Below are positions 48,791 to 61,279 of a stretch of 64,000 bases of DNA, in pieces (the stretch's first letter is position 1; each line of letters opens with the position of its first letter). The DNA is from Chrysoperla carnea (Eukaryota; Arthropoda; Insecta; Neuroptera; Chrysopidae): positions 13,690,983 through 13,754,982 of the forward strand of contig NC_058337.1 in the NCBI RefSeq assembly GCF_905475395.1. Reading direction: 5' to 3'. The notes below the pieces were generated by a model. The model saw only the letters and a program-made list of their open reading frames with translations, did no database searches and was not told the DNA's origin. The position numbers and the translations under genes are program-made.

Positions 48791-49384
48791 AAAAAAGGCA
48801 GTAGTATAAAGAATGACTAGGTCATTAAAAGTGTGGGTAATGTTTTATTAGACAGTTCATTCATACATTGAATAGTTGTTGTGAACCTAATTTAAGCCTG
48901 TTATTGAAGTTCTACTTTAAGGAAGCAGTAGGTGAATAGATGCAACTTCAGGCACTTAATGGTCAATAATTTATATAAGGACAATAATATTCAACATCCA
49001 TTTATTTATACCACAGATGCAGCGAAGAGATGTTATCTGACATCATAATTCAATTCAGTGGACCTCTACATATTAGTACGAGATGTATAAGAAATATATG
49101 TATAGCTTCATTTGTTATTTGATGATGATAAAGATTGCCTATATGTTACAAAATAAAATTGATAAGCGCTAATGGGTTGCCTCGCTGAATCCCGGACCCA
49201 TACTGTTAAATAATATTCACTCTTTTGGGTCAATTTCCCCCATTTGTTTTTTATGTATATTGAGCATTAGTGGAAAGAATATTACACGAGAAATTGGAAA
49301 AATATAGTTGCTTATTTCCGCGGGGTTATCATATCCAAGATTTTTTAATTTGTTTAAAAGTTTTAAGCGAAAGTTTTATTTACT

Positions 49385-49600
49385 AACTAGCTGTGAACTA
49401 CTCGCTTCGCCGTTGTAATCTTCTCTTCATATTCCGTCACTTATCTCCCTTTTGTTCACAATTTCGTTTAACCAGTAAAACCTCGGTGTTTTCCTACTCT
49501 ATTATGCATGTATTATACATACAAACCTTTCTCTTGAATCACTCTATCCATTAGAAAAAACCGCATCAATATCCGTTGCGTAGTTTTAAAGGTCTAGCAT
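49385..49600. repeat. Interspersed repeat tail (RTE/Helitron-type flank)
   Basis: TAGCTGTGAACTACTCGCTT and CCGCATCAATATCCGTTGCG plus TAGTTTTAAAG are blocks seen at the ends of common insect repeats. Non-coding. Confidence 0.45.
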
Positions 49601-51756
49601 TATATTATGTATTGATGATTTTGTTGTTGTTTTTTTTTCTTTGTAACGTAAGTATTCAATACGATGAAAAATAGTTTTATATGAATAAAGATTTTTGTTA
49701 TTATTATTAAAATAGATAGACTTTTGTGGTCTCCAAGGTATAATAACATACCAATTATACCCATGGTGGAATAACAAACCCAGTGGCAGGATACGTTCGC
49801 ACGATTCGAACACGGTTTGGCTAAAATTGACATGTATTTTCAGTTAAGTGGCCACCTAGTTTGTGTTTTAAGCTCGGCTCTACTTATATTTGATATACAT
49901 ATTAATCTTCTTCTAATGAAGCAATCTTAATAATAATAGACCACCAATGAAATATCGGAAATACTATGATATTATACCAATTCTTTATATAAACATTAAA
50001 TTAAAAAAAATTATTTAGTAAATATTATGCATAAAAAAATTAAAAAAAAAAAAAAAAAACAATTATTAAAAAGTATTAGGTTTAAAATGAAGTAACTACA
50101 AGAAATGTTGTATTTTGTGGGTAATTTAATAGGTGATAACATCCAGCTGTGAATAAATATTTTCTTTTAAGTTACAAAAAAACATTTTCAATCCAGTTTT
50201 AAATGCCGATATGCAATTACAATTTATCCCAAAACACAACATATGATATCTGTTAAAACAACAAACAAATGGTAGATATTTTCGTCTAAAATAAAAAAAA
50301 AATAGTAGTTGTTTTAAAACTAAAATTAATAAGTAGGAATTTTTAAGGTGCATCTTTTTATGTATTTAATAATTCGAAATTTAATTTATTTTATGCAAAA
50401 TTTATTTTAACAGTTTAACACTAACCCATGCCCTGTATTTTATATTGATTTGATTTCAAGAGCATGTATGTCAATTCAATACCAAACCAAAGAATAAACA
50501 AAATTTAGTCATTACTCTTCGCCTTCTGCTTCTATTGCACCACACAAGATAAGTACTTAAACCTCAATCCTTAACCTAGTTTTAGACCTCTGGGTGTTCT
50601 TCAACCCTTAAGCTAGATTCGCTCTCGATTTAGCATTCAAATTTAAGGTATTGTTATATTCGTCTTAAAACCGCAATTGGCCTTAGATAGGTGTTTGATA
50701 ACTAATGTATACTATTCCTAATTAAATTTTAACATTTATTTTTTTTTTAAATTTTGCCCATTCTTTAAAATGATACTTTAAGGAACTTGAAGAGGAAACT
50801 CTTTTAATCTGTATAGTTAAATGTTTCGAACTCGAAATTAATTACGAAATTAAAGCAGTTTTAAAGGTAAATATCTGAGATTGAGTAAAATCGGAAAATT
50901 CATACGACAAACATTAATATAAAGGTTTAAAAAAAATTTAGAATTCTTATTTTCCGTTTTATTTGGTTTCTTTCATAAACTACGTCATCCTGAATTTCGT
51001 CATTTTGGAGTCCCACCCTCGTCGCCACGCTGCGTTACATGCTTTGCAACCCTTCTATAAATATTACATCGCGAAAGTTAAACCCCCTACCCCTTTTAAA
51101 GAAAAAATTACAGTTGTTCTTGTAACATCATGTTTACGTAAAATAACTTATATATTTACACATTCAATACGAATGATTTTCTATCGTGGCATAAAATTAA
51201 AATAAAAACATCCCTTTTTTTGCAAAAAACTATTGTGAATTGGACATTTTTTTTGGACGTGTACAAAGCTTTTATCTATTTATTGTATAATTTATTTATA
51301 TCTACTGTTGTGTGATTTGCTTTCATTTAATAACATCAAATTTGATTGAATGATTTTTTTTTTTTGGTACTTGGCTAATTTCGGTTACATACTTACATGC
51401 TTATTAAAATAAACTTTAATCAGTTTATGTCAAAAATTACTAATAATTTTTGAAAAAATACCTATATTAAAATATATCTATGTATATAGTTGAGTTTTCG
51501 ATTTTATGCCCTTTAGCTTAACATCGCTAAGGTCTTGAAACAGTTCAAATTCGTAGTTCAAAAACTATCGAACAATATATAGCTCTAATGATTTTGGTTA
51601 ATTATTTATCTTTATATTCAAAGCATATATAACTATATAATTCTAATAATTGTTAAAATTGAATTTTCTTAATTACTATACCAGCTTGTTTTATTCTACT
51701 TTATCGATATAGTATAAGTTTTCCAATACAATATCTCTTTCTCTAGCCATTTTACG

Positions 51757-52640
51757 AGAAAAATGACTCCAAAAGAAGATATTTAACTGAAAAATTTGAG
51801 GTTTTTTGAAAAAAGTATATCATACACTTTTAAAAGTAGTATAAAAAAAGCTTGAAAATGAAAATTTTTAAGTCAAACGAAAATTATCGGAGTTATAATG
51901 AAAAAATGGTTTATCGTACCTTTTTTTATATGTTTTATTCAGCACAAAAATTGATGAATTTTCCACGGGAACTAAAATTAATGCTTGCTGCTTTCCAATT
52001 TACTTTAATTAGGTACTGACAACATGGTCAAAAAGTTGTAACAGTTTCGGTTCAAAATATTGCAATTTAAATGCAAAAAAAATTTAGGAAGAAACGTAAA
52101 AATTGTCTTTATCGTTAAATAACTCGAAAAATAATTAAACTACAAAAAATACTTTAGAAAAAAAATTTAGCTCTTTTTCCGCAGAATATTTTACCTCTCA
52201 AACTTTATTGAAACTTTATTATTTTTCAAATTATTTAACAATTATGACATTTTTTAGTCTTTATCGAAACAATTTTTTTAAATTTAAATTCCAATATTTC
52301 AAAAAATATATATCCGAAACTGCTAGAACATTTTGAGCATGTTGTTAGTATCTTAATAAAGTAAATTGGAAAGCAGCACGTATTAATTTAAGTTCTCGTA
52401 GTAAATTCATCAGTTTTTAAACTGAATAAAATATAAAAAAAAAGGTACCAGAAACCATCTTTTTCATTATAACACCGTTAATTTTCGTGCAAATTTCTTG
52501 AAACGTTTTTCATTTTCAAGATTTTTTATAAAACGTTTCTAAAAAAATTTTTCTATATAATTTAACGTTAAATACTCCAAATTTCAATCATCAATAACTC
52601 GAAAAGAATTGACTTTTCGAAATGTGTTTCAATGACACTT
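51757..52640. mobile_element. ~880-bp imperfect inverted repeat
   Basis: Left-arm blocks TTATAATGAAAAAATGGTTT, TATGTTTTATTCAG and GCTGCTTTCCAATTTACTTT are mirrored in the right arm in reverse order. Arms are about 380 bp with moderate divergence and meet near 52190. No ORF. Confidence 0.75.
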
Positions 52641-53541
52641 TTTGTTTAAATTTCACCACTCTATCGATTCCCGTTTTCATTTTCAACATATATTTTACTA
52701 CCTTTTAGAAGGGGTGGTTAAAAATGGTAATAAATTGTAGAACATGTTTACCAGTTTAATTTTGTAGTAAGATTTTTTCCTCGTATAATTATTAAGAAAG
52801 TATTTATCGTCAAAAAACTGCTTTTCGACGCCATTTTTTTCATTATGGCGGCGCAAGCGGCAAGGATACGAGGTAGCAAAGTGGAAATTCGAAAAGAGCA
52901 CCTAAAATCTAAAAAACACTGGTTTCAAGGTAACCCCTTTTTGAAAAAAATGATTAGATTATTATTAAATTATTAATTAGGTACTATTTAGGTTTTAAAA
53001 TAATGATTCCAAAAACATTATATTAAAACAATTATTATATAGTATAGATACTATACAATTATGAGAAAAAATATACTTAATGAGAATAAAAAAAAACATT
53101 AGTTATAAATGCTTAACACATTTAAGATGTCTAACTAATTTGAAAACTAATATTGTATCATATTCGACGTTATTAAACGCGAAAAATACATACACATATG
53201 TAATAAAAAACGAAATAAGACAAATTTGTTTTCGAACAGATGGGAGTGGTTTCAATAAAATATACAATCTTATTGGTATTAAAATGTAACCAATCGAATA
53301 ACATAGCATATGTATTAAAACATGTTGTATCTATATCCCGTTTAAAATATACAGGAATAAATGTATAATTCGCGTCGATGGTCGTCGCTATAGTTACAAA
53401 AAAAGAAGAATATATTCTCAACAGTGGAGGTAAATGATGCATGATAACAATTTGTGTCTAAATCTCAAAACAGTAACGTGTTTTGAATGATATAATAATA
53501 AATCAATTTCAAAGCTATCTATATTATTGTCCGAATAAATT

Positions 53542-53718
53542 ATGTTACGTGGTAATATGTGCTCACCAAAAAATGTTCGAATTCCAAAATGTGCACGATG
53601 TCGTAATCATGGTATGATTTCAAGTCTACGTGGTCATAAAAAAATGTGTGTTTACAAAAACTGTAAATGTGCAAAGTGTAACTTGATCAAAGAACGACAA
53701 AGAATAATGGCTGCACAG
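53542..53718 (+). CDS. DM-domain (DMRT family) transcription factor, first coding exon only
   Basis: The ATG at 53542 follows an in-frame TAA two codons upstream, so the exon starts the protein. Residues 16-59 form a DM zinc module. The ligands are spaced exactly as in the family: C17, C20, H32, C36 (site 1) and H23, C41, C43, C46 (site 2), within [15 protein letters not shown] and CKCAKCN. The module is followed by the recognition helix ERQRIMAAQ. The exon ends at Q59 with CAG|GTAATT, a canonical donor at the place where many DMRT genes are split. Continuing past this point gives only 20 more hydrophobic residues, so splicing is the better reading. DM proteins bind the DNA minor groove and control sexual differentiation or neural and somite patterning, depending on the member. 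I cannot tell doublesex from dmrt11E, 93B or 99B from this exon alone; the MAAQ ending fits the non-doublesex members better. No downstream exon was recognised before 64000. Confidence 0.88.
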
Positions 53719-53835
53719 GTAATTATGCACCAAATATCTACCTACTTATTATTTTTTCCGGTTTTTCAACGAAATATTTAGTAGAAAAATATCAGTTTTA
53801 TCAGTTTTAAATATACTTTGAGAAAATTCGGAATG

Positions 53836-54189
53836 TAGGAGGTTGTTTTAAACAGATTTTTTAAACAAAAAAAAAAAAAACCAAAAGAGGTTTTTGTAAA
53901 AAACAAAAAATAGAGGATTCCAGAGAAAAAAAACGAAAAAAATGAGACTAGCTAAACTCAAATACCCTTTCGAAACTTTACGAAGAGAAAAAACGGTTTT
54001 ATCTCGAAAATATCGCGTTTTTCGCCTTTTTTTTCTCGGTTTATATGACTTGCGGGAAATCTTTTCTGGTCTGAAATTGTAGCTTTTAATAGTATCTTTT
54101 TGCAAAATAATATAAGGTTTATGTACAATTTACGAAAATGCAAACATAGAAAAATATTTTCTTCTTTAAGAGTTGTCCTACAACCTCCA
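53836..54189. mobile_element. MITE with GGAGGTTGT termini in the presumed DMRT intron
   Basis: GGAGGTTGT at the left and ACAACCTCC at the right bracket about 350 bp that includes AAAACGCGATATTTTCG-type sequence (reverse complement). It is downstream of the DM exon's splice donor. Confidence 0.55.
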
Positions 54190-54554
54190 CATAATTATTA
54201 ACCTCGTAGAAGCATAATCGAACCCTGAAAACGCAAAGTTTAGTGCAGAGTATTGTGTCAAAAAACGGTAATTTACAATTAAACTATAGTTCAGAGTGTT
54301 GTGTCAATTAACTATTACAATTTTTAAATTCCCGTTTTTCTTTACTTTTTCACGGTTTCACCATACATCTACGAGATCAGCGCCGATACTATCCCAGAAT
54401 CAAGGTAGAGCGAGATCGTCTTTCGGCACCTTTTTTCCAAAAATTAATTTGTGAAATTGTTTTTCGAATTTGGGGTTTTGGCGCACCTTGCAATCTAAAG
54501 CCTTTAGCGCCCGCTCCACTTGCTCCACCCTTGGCCCGTTGCTATACGAGATCA

Positions 54555-54790
54555 ATAATTATGTAGAGGTTTTAGGAAAACTATTTTTGCATTTTCGCAA
54601 ATTTTGAGGAAATCTTTTGAGGAAAATCTACAATTTCTGGCCAGAAAGAATTTCCGATTTCATGCAAGCGGAGAAATTAAAAGGCGAAAAACGCGATATT
54701 TTCGCGATAAAATCGTGTTTTCTCGTAAAATTTCGAACGGATTTGACTTTAGCTAGTCTCGCTTTTTTCTAGTTTTTAGCTAGGAAAATT
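54555..54790. mobile_element. Inverted partial copy of the 53836-54189 MITE
   Basis: AGGCGAAAAACGCGATATTT, ACTTTAGCTAGTCTC and TGCATTTTCGCAAATTT are the reverse complement of blocks in the element 400 bp upstream. Together they form a large diverged inverted pair. Confidence 0.65.
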
Positions 54791-55627
54791 TAAATAAGAA
54801 AATTTTCGCGGTTTTCTAGTTTACATATCTCGAAAATATTTTGAATACTTCCGCCAATTATTGATGGATATCCCTTTTGGTGATTCAAATGATAGATATT
54901 CATCAATTTGAAGCTTGGGTTCGCAATCAAAAATTTTCCGGGGCCTGTGAAAAAAAGCGTCTCATAAACACATAGGGAACATATATACATAGCCCCACAG
55001 TGATGTAATAAGAGATTCCAAAAAGTGCGCGCATGGGAACTGTAGACGCAGAAAATTTTTCTTGCTTCAAGAAATTCTTTTAAGCTTTTATAACACACAT
55101 ACATTGTCAGATATTTCTCAAAGAGGCCGCGTGGATTTCCATGTTCAAGCATGTAAATATATTATAACAACAAAAGAAATAAACGACTAAATGCCGGCGG
55201 TAGATTCACGACGACTAAAACAAAAGTCTTTAATAATATATTTTTATTAAGGGGGCGCTAATTTTTGAAACTGCATACGGGCGCAAAGTTTGTCTTGCTT
55301 CTTTGGCATTAATTCATCTTATATTCCAATTTTTAACCAACCATCTCAATTTCATTGAGCAGATAAGCGAATGTGAGTGTAGATATAATAAAAGCCTTAA
55401 GAGTGTCGAAAATAACGGTACTTCGCTTGGAAATCTCTACCAAAAAACTATGAAACGAAAAGTTTTCTCTGAAAGGGACGAACTTAAGAAGATCTTTAAA
55501 TTTCTCTTTTGATTGGAATCGTAATTGTTTTATGTGTCCCAAATTATTAGTTGACCACAAAAAAGTTTAACAGTATCACTTCACATCATACAAAATACTT
55601 CATGTAGAGACGAGTTTTCTCTATATC

Positions 55628-56225
55628 CAGGGCCGGATTTAAATTTCTGCCGCCCTGGGGCACTTTAGAAAATGCCGCCCTATGACTGAAATTTTATTTT
55701 AATAGTTTTGATACCTTATTTTAAAAAAATTAGAATAACTAATTAATTGCAGAAAATTTATTATGTATTACATATTATTATTACTGTTCTTTTAAATTAA
55801 AATTAATTAATATTATTTGATAATTCTCCAATTTTAGGAAAATTCATTGATCAATTAAAGTTTCTGTTATCAAAAAGACATACATAATTTGAAAATATTT
55901 TTAATTCTTCAAAAAAACTATATTAATTTATCAATTCCAGAAAATAAAAATATCAAATTTTATTTTTGCAAACCTTTATGGAAATAAATTAATTAAACTA
56001 TTTTAATAGTTTTCACTTAAATTTCCTATATTATAATATACAAAATTTTGATTTGATACATAATGCATAAATTATATTTCTTGAAAAATAAAATGTTTAT
56101 TTAAAAGAATTAGTTAATTATATATTGTATTGAAAATATTTTCTCACATTCCAAATTTTGCCGCCCTAGAAAATTTGCCGCCCTGGGCACTAGCCCCGAC
56201 TGCCCCTAGTGTAAATCCACCACTG
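55628..56225. mobile_element. hAT MITE with perfect 8-bp target duplication
   Basis: Termini CAGGGCCGGATTTA and TAAATCCACCACTG are flanked by TCTATATC on both sides (55620-55627 and 56226-56233). Subterminal GCCGCCCTGGGGCAC / TTGCCGCCCTGGGCAC repeats are typical. The interior is very AT-rich and non-coding. Confidence 0.92.
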
Positions 56226-56469
56226 TCTATATCTTCTTTTAAGAATGAACTATGACAATGCTTTAAGGTCCATAGATGCAAGATACCATAAATCGTGTTA
56301 TATAAATATTTTAAAACAGTAAAAAACACCGGAAAAATCAATTGATACACGAAATATAAATCGCTATGGATCCAATTGATTATATTTAACTAGCTGACCC
56401 GACAGACGTTGTCCGTTCTTAACTATGAATATTGAATACGAACTGGTATAATTTATTTAAAAAATACGT

Positions 56470-56630
56470 AATGCTTTACGATACACAACATTCTTCGTTT
56501 TATTTTCTGGTACGTGTATGAATTTGTTGGCAAACCAGCACGAGAACAGGCGAAACACAATTGTCCGTGTGAAAAACATGAATTTTCAAGATTGATGCCA
56601 CAAACACTTAGTAATTACGATTTATTTATC
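56470..56630 (-). pseudogene. Helitron helicase C-terminal fragment
   Basis: The minus strand reads FSHGQLCFACSRAGLPTNSY and then a degraded block where Helitron helicases have KTKNIVYKKAL. The first block corresponds to the last helicase motif (GQLYVACSRV). Frame breaks follow. Flanked by TAGCTGACCCGACAGACG, a familiar Helitron-associated repeat. Confidence 0.65.
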
Positions 56631-56872
56631 GACATTGCGAATGCTATATGACCCGGTGAACTTCGTTTCACCTACAAATTATTTAATTGTAGCTATTCAT
56701 CAGCGATTATTAATCTTATAACTAACCTGCAGCTCCAATTCAATAATAGCTGTACTATGTTTAGCCCGTCCGCTAAGTCCGTTAAGGCAGTGGAGCTCTC
56801 TGGTCTCGCATATAGATCTAATAAATACCTATTCACAATACCTGAATGATAATAAATAATACATCAATATTA

Positions 56873-57011
56873 TTCAAATACCTGTTCACAGTTATAAATA
56901 AATATGGTGGGAGCGCAAATAAAAACATAGGATATTTAATCTTCCTATATTTTATGTTTTGATTTGCGCTCCCACCATATTTATCTATAACTGTGAACAG
57001 GTATTTGAATA
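56873..57011. repeat. Near-perfect 139-bp hairpin
   Basis: TTATTCAAATACCTGTTCAC through GGTGGGAGCGCAAAT, about 55 bp, is mirrored almost exactly on the right with only two mismatches. The centre is about 25 bp and itself partly symmetric (CATAGGATA... TATTTTATG). Confidence 0.85.
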
Positions 57012-57109
57012 AATTCATTATTTGTTTGCGTTTGCCACCATTTATTGCTTTAATATTTTTTCTTAAATTTTCTAATGTTCCGCTCAACTTCCTTAATTTT
57101 TTCTTTCAT

Positions 57110-57510
57110 ATAAACCTTCTCCTTACAATAATTAACACAACAACAACAAAATTAGCGAAAGAACTTGAAGATATAGAGAAATTACATTATCCTGATTGTC
57201 AGTTTTCTCGGAACGAAATGATGAATGTTTTCCCGCACAATCCACCTGCGCCTAAAACCATTAGCTCGTTACTTCTATCAGAGAAGACATATAAAGCATG
57301 AAAGCATGTTTCATTAATACCTCCTGAAAATCGGGATTGGTAAAACGAAAATTATATCCAAAACTTAAAAAATTATATTTTGCTCTCCAAAATAGCATGC
57401 AAAGCTGCGTGTGGCTGCAGAAAAAGTGGCCTACATTGCTCAAGTGCCTGCACTGTATGCAGTGGAAGTAACTGCAATAATCACCCACTATTGCAGCAGG
57501 CGAAATCTTT
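57110..57510 (+). pseudogene. Cys-rich C-terminal tail of a multicopy transposon-associated protein
   Basis: 57100-57301 gives an ordinary coding-like fragment (LEDIEKLHYPDCQFSRNEMM). 57380-57490 gives CKAACGCRKSGLHCSSACTV then CSGSNCNN. The spacing CxxxCxCRKxGLxCSxxCxxC is the signature tail of an insect multicopy protein often found near retroelements. Stops separate the parts. Confidence 0.6.
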
Positions 57511-57599
57511 GAAATATCATCATTTTAATATAGCATATACGCATTTAATAGTTTCAATCTATTGTTATGCCGTAAAAAAATTAATATAGGTATTTAATA

Positions 57600-59500
57600 T
57601 ACTATAATATAATTTTAAATATTATTATTTTTATTATTTTATTATTGTGATAATTATAATAAATATAATAAATACTTTATATAATTAATATAATTTTAAT
57701 AAAAATAATAGTTTTAATCTTTCGTTATGTAGCAAAAAAAAATAAAAAATAAATAAATATTTCCCACATCTGAAAGATATCTGATTTTAAATAATAATAA
57801 AAAATTTAAAAAAAGAAGAATAGTCAAAATCGAAGCTCTCAGGACCTTCCGATGATTGCCTTATTTATGTATCCATTGACGCAACTAAGCGTAGAGAAAA
57901 ATAATAAAATGGACAACCTTAGAGAATAATTTTTTTCGGCAAAAATTAAACTTGTTAAATTGCCATGTTTTGCTTCTCTTTTATTAAAACTTTATCAAGC
58001 TCTTAATTGGTATGTACTGTGTTAAAAATAATACATGTAGGTGTTGGATATAAGCATTTTTAAAATTTTGTGTGTTTGATTATTTCTCCCTTGTTCTATA
58101 TATATTTTATATATAAAATGTATCGGAAAATTTGAAATGCGTCTCTGTCAAAACTTCTGTTTTAAGGTAGTACATTTTTTTTTTAAATTGTGTACATGTT
58201 TTTCAAAATATACGATTTTTCCACAGTATTCGAGGGTTAAATATCTAAATTTTTTAGAGGGAATCGATAGAGTAAAAGTTTTATCCGGAAGTTTTTACTG
58301 TTAATACTATTTTGAAATACAAAATACACTTGAGGAAATTTTGCAAAGTTAAATAAAACCTCGATATATAATTGCTTACTTTTAACAAGAAAGATATTAA
58401 TTGATTAATACCAAAAAATTGTCCGACGCTCAGCAAAGCAGGGTGTCTGTCGTGTATACTTTGAAAATTGTAATTATTAAGGTGTCGAGCGGCGGACCTC
58501 TCGTTCTTTCGAGCATTGGACGTAAAATTTTTTTTGCATTTTTGATTCAATTTATTTTCTTCTTATTTGAATATCTTTGTCAATAAATAATGAGCAAAGG
58601 TTAACTATGTATCTTTTCTTAGCTCAAAACAAAACAAATTTTACATTTTTAAATATTTTAATATATAAATATAATTAAGGACTTAAAATTTAATTATTCT
58701 AATATTCTATTAATTAATCTGCATAAATGTTATAAATAATGGGCTAATGAAAGCATTATATTTTCTAATCCATTCCTCTAATTTTTATAATAAAAAGCGT
58801 TAACGAAACGGAAACTAAAATAAAATTTTTAACACTTTTTCTTTTAAATTCAATTAACAGCTTGTTAGACTACTCAAGTGCGGCGAGCATCATCTTCGAT
58901 TTTAAATTATATTGGCAAATTGTACCTTTAATTTTACTCAATTTATTACGAAAAGAAATCCATAGCATATTAGATAAATTTGGCATAGTACTTATTTATT
59001 TTATTAATAGTTGGTGAAACACTAATTTTTTTTAAATATTTGACTTCATTCTTCCTATAAACAAATAATAGCGCCAACAGGTTTATAAAGATGTCGTTTC
59101 CTAGTTCGTAAAACCTGATAAAACATAATTTGTGCTACAAAGTTTTGGGAGGTAGTTTATTTTATGTGTATAATGGTATTACTTGTTTAAAGACATTGTT
59201 AATTATAGCAAATAAGTCTATGCCCATGTTAGACTACTAGTACGACCATCTTTGTGTTTCATCTCCGAAAAAATGCAAATGCGTGAAAACTTAGTGGATA
59301 AATATACTGTTTGATAAATAGAATCAAATAAAGAAAAAGTTGCTCAGATAAATTTTGATAGAAAATATGGTCAAAAATATTCAAACTTAAAAAGTTATGT
59401 TACTAATTTAAAAGCATTAAATTATCTATAAAAAAGGAGTCTATCAAATTACTATCTTGAAAACGAAAGAATCCGAAAGCAAGAACATAAAATAGAAACT
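57600..59500. other. AT-rich, nothing recognised
   Basis: A TTAAGGTAGTAC word at about 58163 resembles the end of the TTAA-flanked MITE, but no partner end was found. Confidence 0.45.
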
Positions 59501-59501
59501 A

Positions 59502-60027
59502 AACAAGTGAAAACAAACAATTGACTGAGTTAATTGTTGAAATACCATGCATAGTCAGTATTGATTTCTTTATCACATAACACATACAAACATGTGACAC
59601 ATACATAACTGATAATCAAGTATAGTACATATTATAAAATTTCCGCCTAATTGGCGCCCTCACGGGTAAACAGTGATGTTTACGAAAAAATGCTTCAAAC
59701 AAAAATTGTTTAATTTTTGATAAGAAACATTTTTTACATTTAAACTTTTGTTCTATCTCTGACAGTTTACAAGATGGGTCCTACGGACCCAAGACCCAAT
59801 TGACCTATGATGCTCATTTACGAACTTGACCTCACTTTTTACGTCCTGAGTACGCTGTAAAAATTTCAGCTCGATATCCTTCTGACGGACAACCGGAAAT
59901 GGACTAATTAGGTGATTCTATGAACACCTATAGCAAAATTTTGTGCGTGGCATCAATATTTTTAAGCGTTACAAGCTTGGGACTAAACTTAGTATACCTT
60001 GCATATTACATATATGCATGGTATAAA
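59502..60027 (+). mobile_element. ~500-bp interspersed repeat, copy D
   Basis: Very close to copy B: GTGAAAACAAACAATTGACT, GGTCCTACGGACCCAAGACC, ACGTCCTGAGTACGCTGTAA and a terminal GCATGGTATAAAA. It lacks the GACG microsatellite expansion. Confidence 0.9.
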
Positions 60028-60393
60028 AAGGTAGATCTCGCAAACAACAGGTTCTGCACAGAAGCATGAGTAATTTTAAATGTAAACGTGGTTGCGTAAC
60101 TCTGACACCAGAGAAATTCGGTTGGAAATGAGGAGTGAATGCTGGCTGTGAGACACGGTGTAGGTGTCGCAAGGTATAACATGTCGGCCTGGAATAGGCC
60201 TGAACCTGCACAAGACTTATATATCTCTGAAAGTTTGGATTTTTCAGATTCCATAAATGTTGGAGAAATGATTTTGTAGTACATAAGAAACATACGAGCA
60301 ATATAATTGGTTTAAGTTGTTTTTTTATGTCAAGTTTAATGTAAGAGTGAGGTGAGGTGCTGTTAAATTTTTTACAATCATTTAAATGATTAA

Positions 60394-60681
60394 GGTAGTA
60401 CCAGCATGAAATCACTTTTCGACAGATTTGGCCGAATTTTTTTCTCGGGTTTATAATAGCTTTATTTATGAATTCCTAAAATTTCATAATTTTTGACCGT
60501 TTAGATCGCGAGATATTTAAAGACAAAGTTCGCGATTTTGAGGGTCATGTCCCATTTAAAGCATGTAAAATGTCCGGTCTCTCCAACTATTTTTTATGAT
60601 ATTATTATATATTGAAGAAAAAAATGTTTATACAATACAATTCAATACAATAGAAACTGCAAATACCATGCTGGAACATCG
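60394..60681 (+). mobile_element. TTAA-flanked MITE, internally deleted copy
   Basis: TTAA (60390-60393), GGTAGTACCAGCATG, about 250 bp nearly identical to the reverse complement of 20030-20268, then CATGCTGGAACATCG and TTAA (60682-60685). The segment equivalent to about 19805-20015 of the long copy is missing. Confidence 0.85.
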
Positions 60682-60689
60682 TTAAACGT

Positions 60690-61275
60690 ATTTTAATTTT
60701 TTTTCAGGTAGCATTATCAAAAAACTATAGTTACAGAGTAAATCTCATTAACTTACTTTTAGACAGACAAAGCTACAAAGCACACGAACTTACTTAAACT
60801 GTTAAAGCTCTAAAACATTACATCTCCTACCGATTTGAGGTTTACATCATCACATCACAACTAATAAGTTGATTAACTCCAGTTTCTAATGAAATCAAAA
60901 AAAAATAAAACATTAAGTTTAAATATTCATACTGAATTGTAATTAAGTGTGCTTTTTTGTTAAATTTAGATCGAAATTTGAAAAATTTTGAATTTAAAAC
61001 GAAAATACCGAAGTGTTTTCGTGAGCTTGGACTACTAACATTGAAGTGAGGTTAAGAAGAATGATTTTCAATTGCTTGGATATGATAAACAACCTCTAAT
61101 TCGATTTTAGATAAAACTATAATAAACGGTCCGAAACATAGGACAAGACTTTAGTATAAAATTGATATATTGATATATTATTCTTGTAATATTTTGATTG
61201 AAAGCAGCCAATTGTAAGAATTATTTAAAAACAAGGAAAAGCTTTAGTTTCTTAACTTCACTAATTTTTCTTAGT
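60690..61275. other. Non-coding, nothing recognised
   Basis: No supported feature. Confidence 0.5.
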
Positions 61276-61279
61276 TAAG

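Larger units (their letters stand above)
47610..51755. other. Intergenic, repeats and AT-rich DNA
   Basis: Apart from the two repeats listed and a coding-like scrap at 48198-48295, only short frames are seen. There is an A-run of about 18 near 50042. Confidence 0.45.

Noticed and set aside
50963..51205. An 80-codon open frame in a GC-richer patch.
   Set aside because: Content resembles a repeat fragment (AAACTACGTCATCCTGAATT type); no recognisable protein motif and no splice context.
60006..60415. A 148-codon minus-strand open frame.
   Set aside because: It runs from inside the TTAA MITE into repeat copy D, so it crosses element boundaries. Its sequence is low-complexity translation of repeats. 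The CKRGC and CRCRK words on the opposite strand are separated by a stop and look coincidental.
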